DNA from: an uncultured Acetatifactor sp. | GTDB lineage: Bacteria > Bacillota > Clostridia > Lachnospirales > Lachnospiraceae | DNA length: 5,024 nucleotides | Assembly (NCBI GenBank): GCA_910585015.1 | Contig: CAJUCT010000110.1 | Coordinates: forward strand, 1-5,024 | Direction of reading: 5' to 3' | In this document: positions 4,764 through 5,024 of the stretch, in pieces | Layout: the number at the start of each line of letters is the position of its first letter | Position numbering within the stretch: position 1 is the first letter of the stretch | Notes under the pieces: generated by a model | Databases searched by the model: none | Told to the model about the DNA's origin: nothing | What the model saw: the letters and a program-made list of their open reading frames with translations, nothing else | Made by a program: the position numbers and the translations under genes

Positions 4764-5003
4764 TTGGTTGGTAATTCAAATACGTCAGTGTCATATTCAG
4801 CTTATCGACCTTCGGGTCAACTCGGCTCGAAGCTGGAGCATATAATCATTACATTTCAGAAAAATGAAATACCGCTCTTTGGAAGAGCGGTAGAAGTTGT
4901 AGGTTGGCAGTCCATTTTTATTGTAATCCTTTGGACACTGAAGCAAGAGAAAACAAAAGTCGAAAATATATTTGAGGCTTCTGGCATGATGGTGGGTACT
5001 TGA
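4764..5003 (+). CDS. Doubtful 79-residue open frame, possibly not coding
   Basis: A plus-strand frame opens at a TTG and runs 79 codons, with no recognised family. Its protein has a hydrophobic stretch (GWQSIFIVILWTL near 50-62) and a charged end. Against it: the start is TTG with only a weak GGAAAAG upstream, the frame passes through palindrome copy 3 (as RPSGQLGSKLE) and through a perfect 10-base hairpin (as PLFGRA), and two minus-strand frames are open over the same DNA. For it: the stop at 5001-5003 is inside the window and the length is not trivial. I rate it as more likely non-coding than real. Confidence 0.2.
   Translation: MVGNSNTSVSYSAYRPSGQLGSKLEHIIITFQKNEIPLFGRAVEVVGWQSIFIVILWTLKQEKTKVENIFEASGMMVGT
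4810..4832 (+). repeat. Palindromic repeat, copy 3 (divergent)
   Basis: CTTCGGGTC (4810-4818) pairs with GGCTCGAAG (4824-4832) over nine positions, two of them G-T wobbles, with a 5-base loop. The core CTTCGGG..CAA and the closing CGAAG match copies 1 and 2, but the GC-rich flank is absent. An outer CAGCTT/AAGCTG inverted repeat (4798-4803, 4830-4835) could compete with the inner stem. Confidence 0.6.
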
Positions 5004-5023
5004 CCATGCCCAATTAACAACTG
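4856..5023 (-). other. Open minus-strand frames at the right edge, possible 3' end of a gene
   Basis: Two minus-strand frames enter from the right edge without a stop. One ends at 4856-4858, just past the hairpin at 4870-4892, giving a C-terminus ...TALPKSGISFF. The other stays open to 4797-4799. Neither has a start inside the window and I recognise neither protein. The hairpin has terminator form on this strand, and a stop close behind it repeats the pattern at the nuclease gene's 3' end, so the first frame may be the tail of a gene lying mostly outside the window. Confidence 0.25.
4870..4892 (-). terminator. Perfect hairpin, minus-strand terminator form
   Basis: TACCGCTCTT (4870-4879) and AAGAGCGGTA (4883-4892) form a perfect 10-base stem with a 3-base loop. 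Read on the minus strand the stem is followed by TTTCATTTTTCT, a usable U-tract; the plus-strand side is not T-rich. It therefore points to a minus-strand transcript arriving from beyond the right edge. Confidence 0.6.
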
Positions 5024-5024
5024 C

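Noticed and set aside
1..5024. CRISPR array, tRNA, rRNA or insertion sequence
   Set aside because: No regularly spaced repeats, tRNA cloverleaf, rRNA-like segment, transposase frame or terminal inverted repeats with target duplications were seen.

Overview
The window looks like accessory DNA of a low-GC Gram-positive bacterium of the Clostridia, probably a gut Lachnospiraceae or Oscillospiraceae species. The evidence is AT-rich intergenic DNA, strong GGAGG-type ribosome binding sites, factor-independent terminators, and protein types that I know from clostridial integrative and conjugative elements. No integrase, relaxase or element end is visible, so membership of such an element is inferred from gene content only.

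Layout, left to right. Positions 1-167 (minus) are the 5' part of a small sigma-70-like regulator of the conjugative-transposon type. Positions 168-651 hold no convincing gene; they contain a GC-rich palindrome (copy 1), small hairpins and two minus-strand terminators. A minus-strand operon follows: an AraC-type regulator with a GyrI-like effector domain (1129-1977) and, 9 bp behind it, an unrecognised cysteine-containing 155-residue protein (652-1119). Upstream lies a minus-strand gene for a DUF5131 (phage Gp37/Gp68-like) protein with a radical-SAM-like three-cysteine motif (2057-2764). Its promoter faces away from an XRE-family repressor on the plus strand (2919-3383), which resembles the Tn916 ORF9 type. 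The repressor's last ~38 codons read through a GC-rich structured block containing palindrome copy 2. After two terminators comes a full-length DUF1016/YhcG-type PD-(D/E)XK nuclease on the minus strand (3475-4482) with its own extended -10 promoter. Positions 4525-5024 have no secure gene: three mutually exclusive open frames, palindrome copy 3 and a strong minus-strand terminator-like hairpin.

Interpretation. In related elements a repressor and a sigma-like activator lie close together and are transcribed away from each other. Here they keep that orientation but are about 2.7 kb apart, with the AraC operon and the DUF5131 gene between them. I read this as cargo inserted into the regulatory junction of a conjugative element, with the YhcG-type nuclease as a further cargo gene. 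The most unusual signal is a family of TCGGGC-type palindromes present three times in 5 kb. Two copies resemble each other as direct repeats and bracket the inferred cargo.
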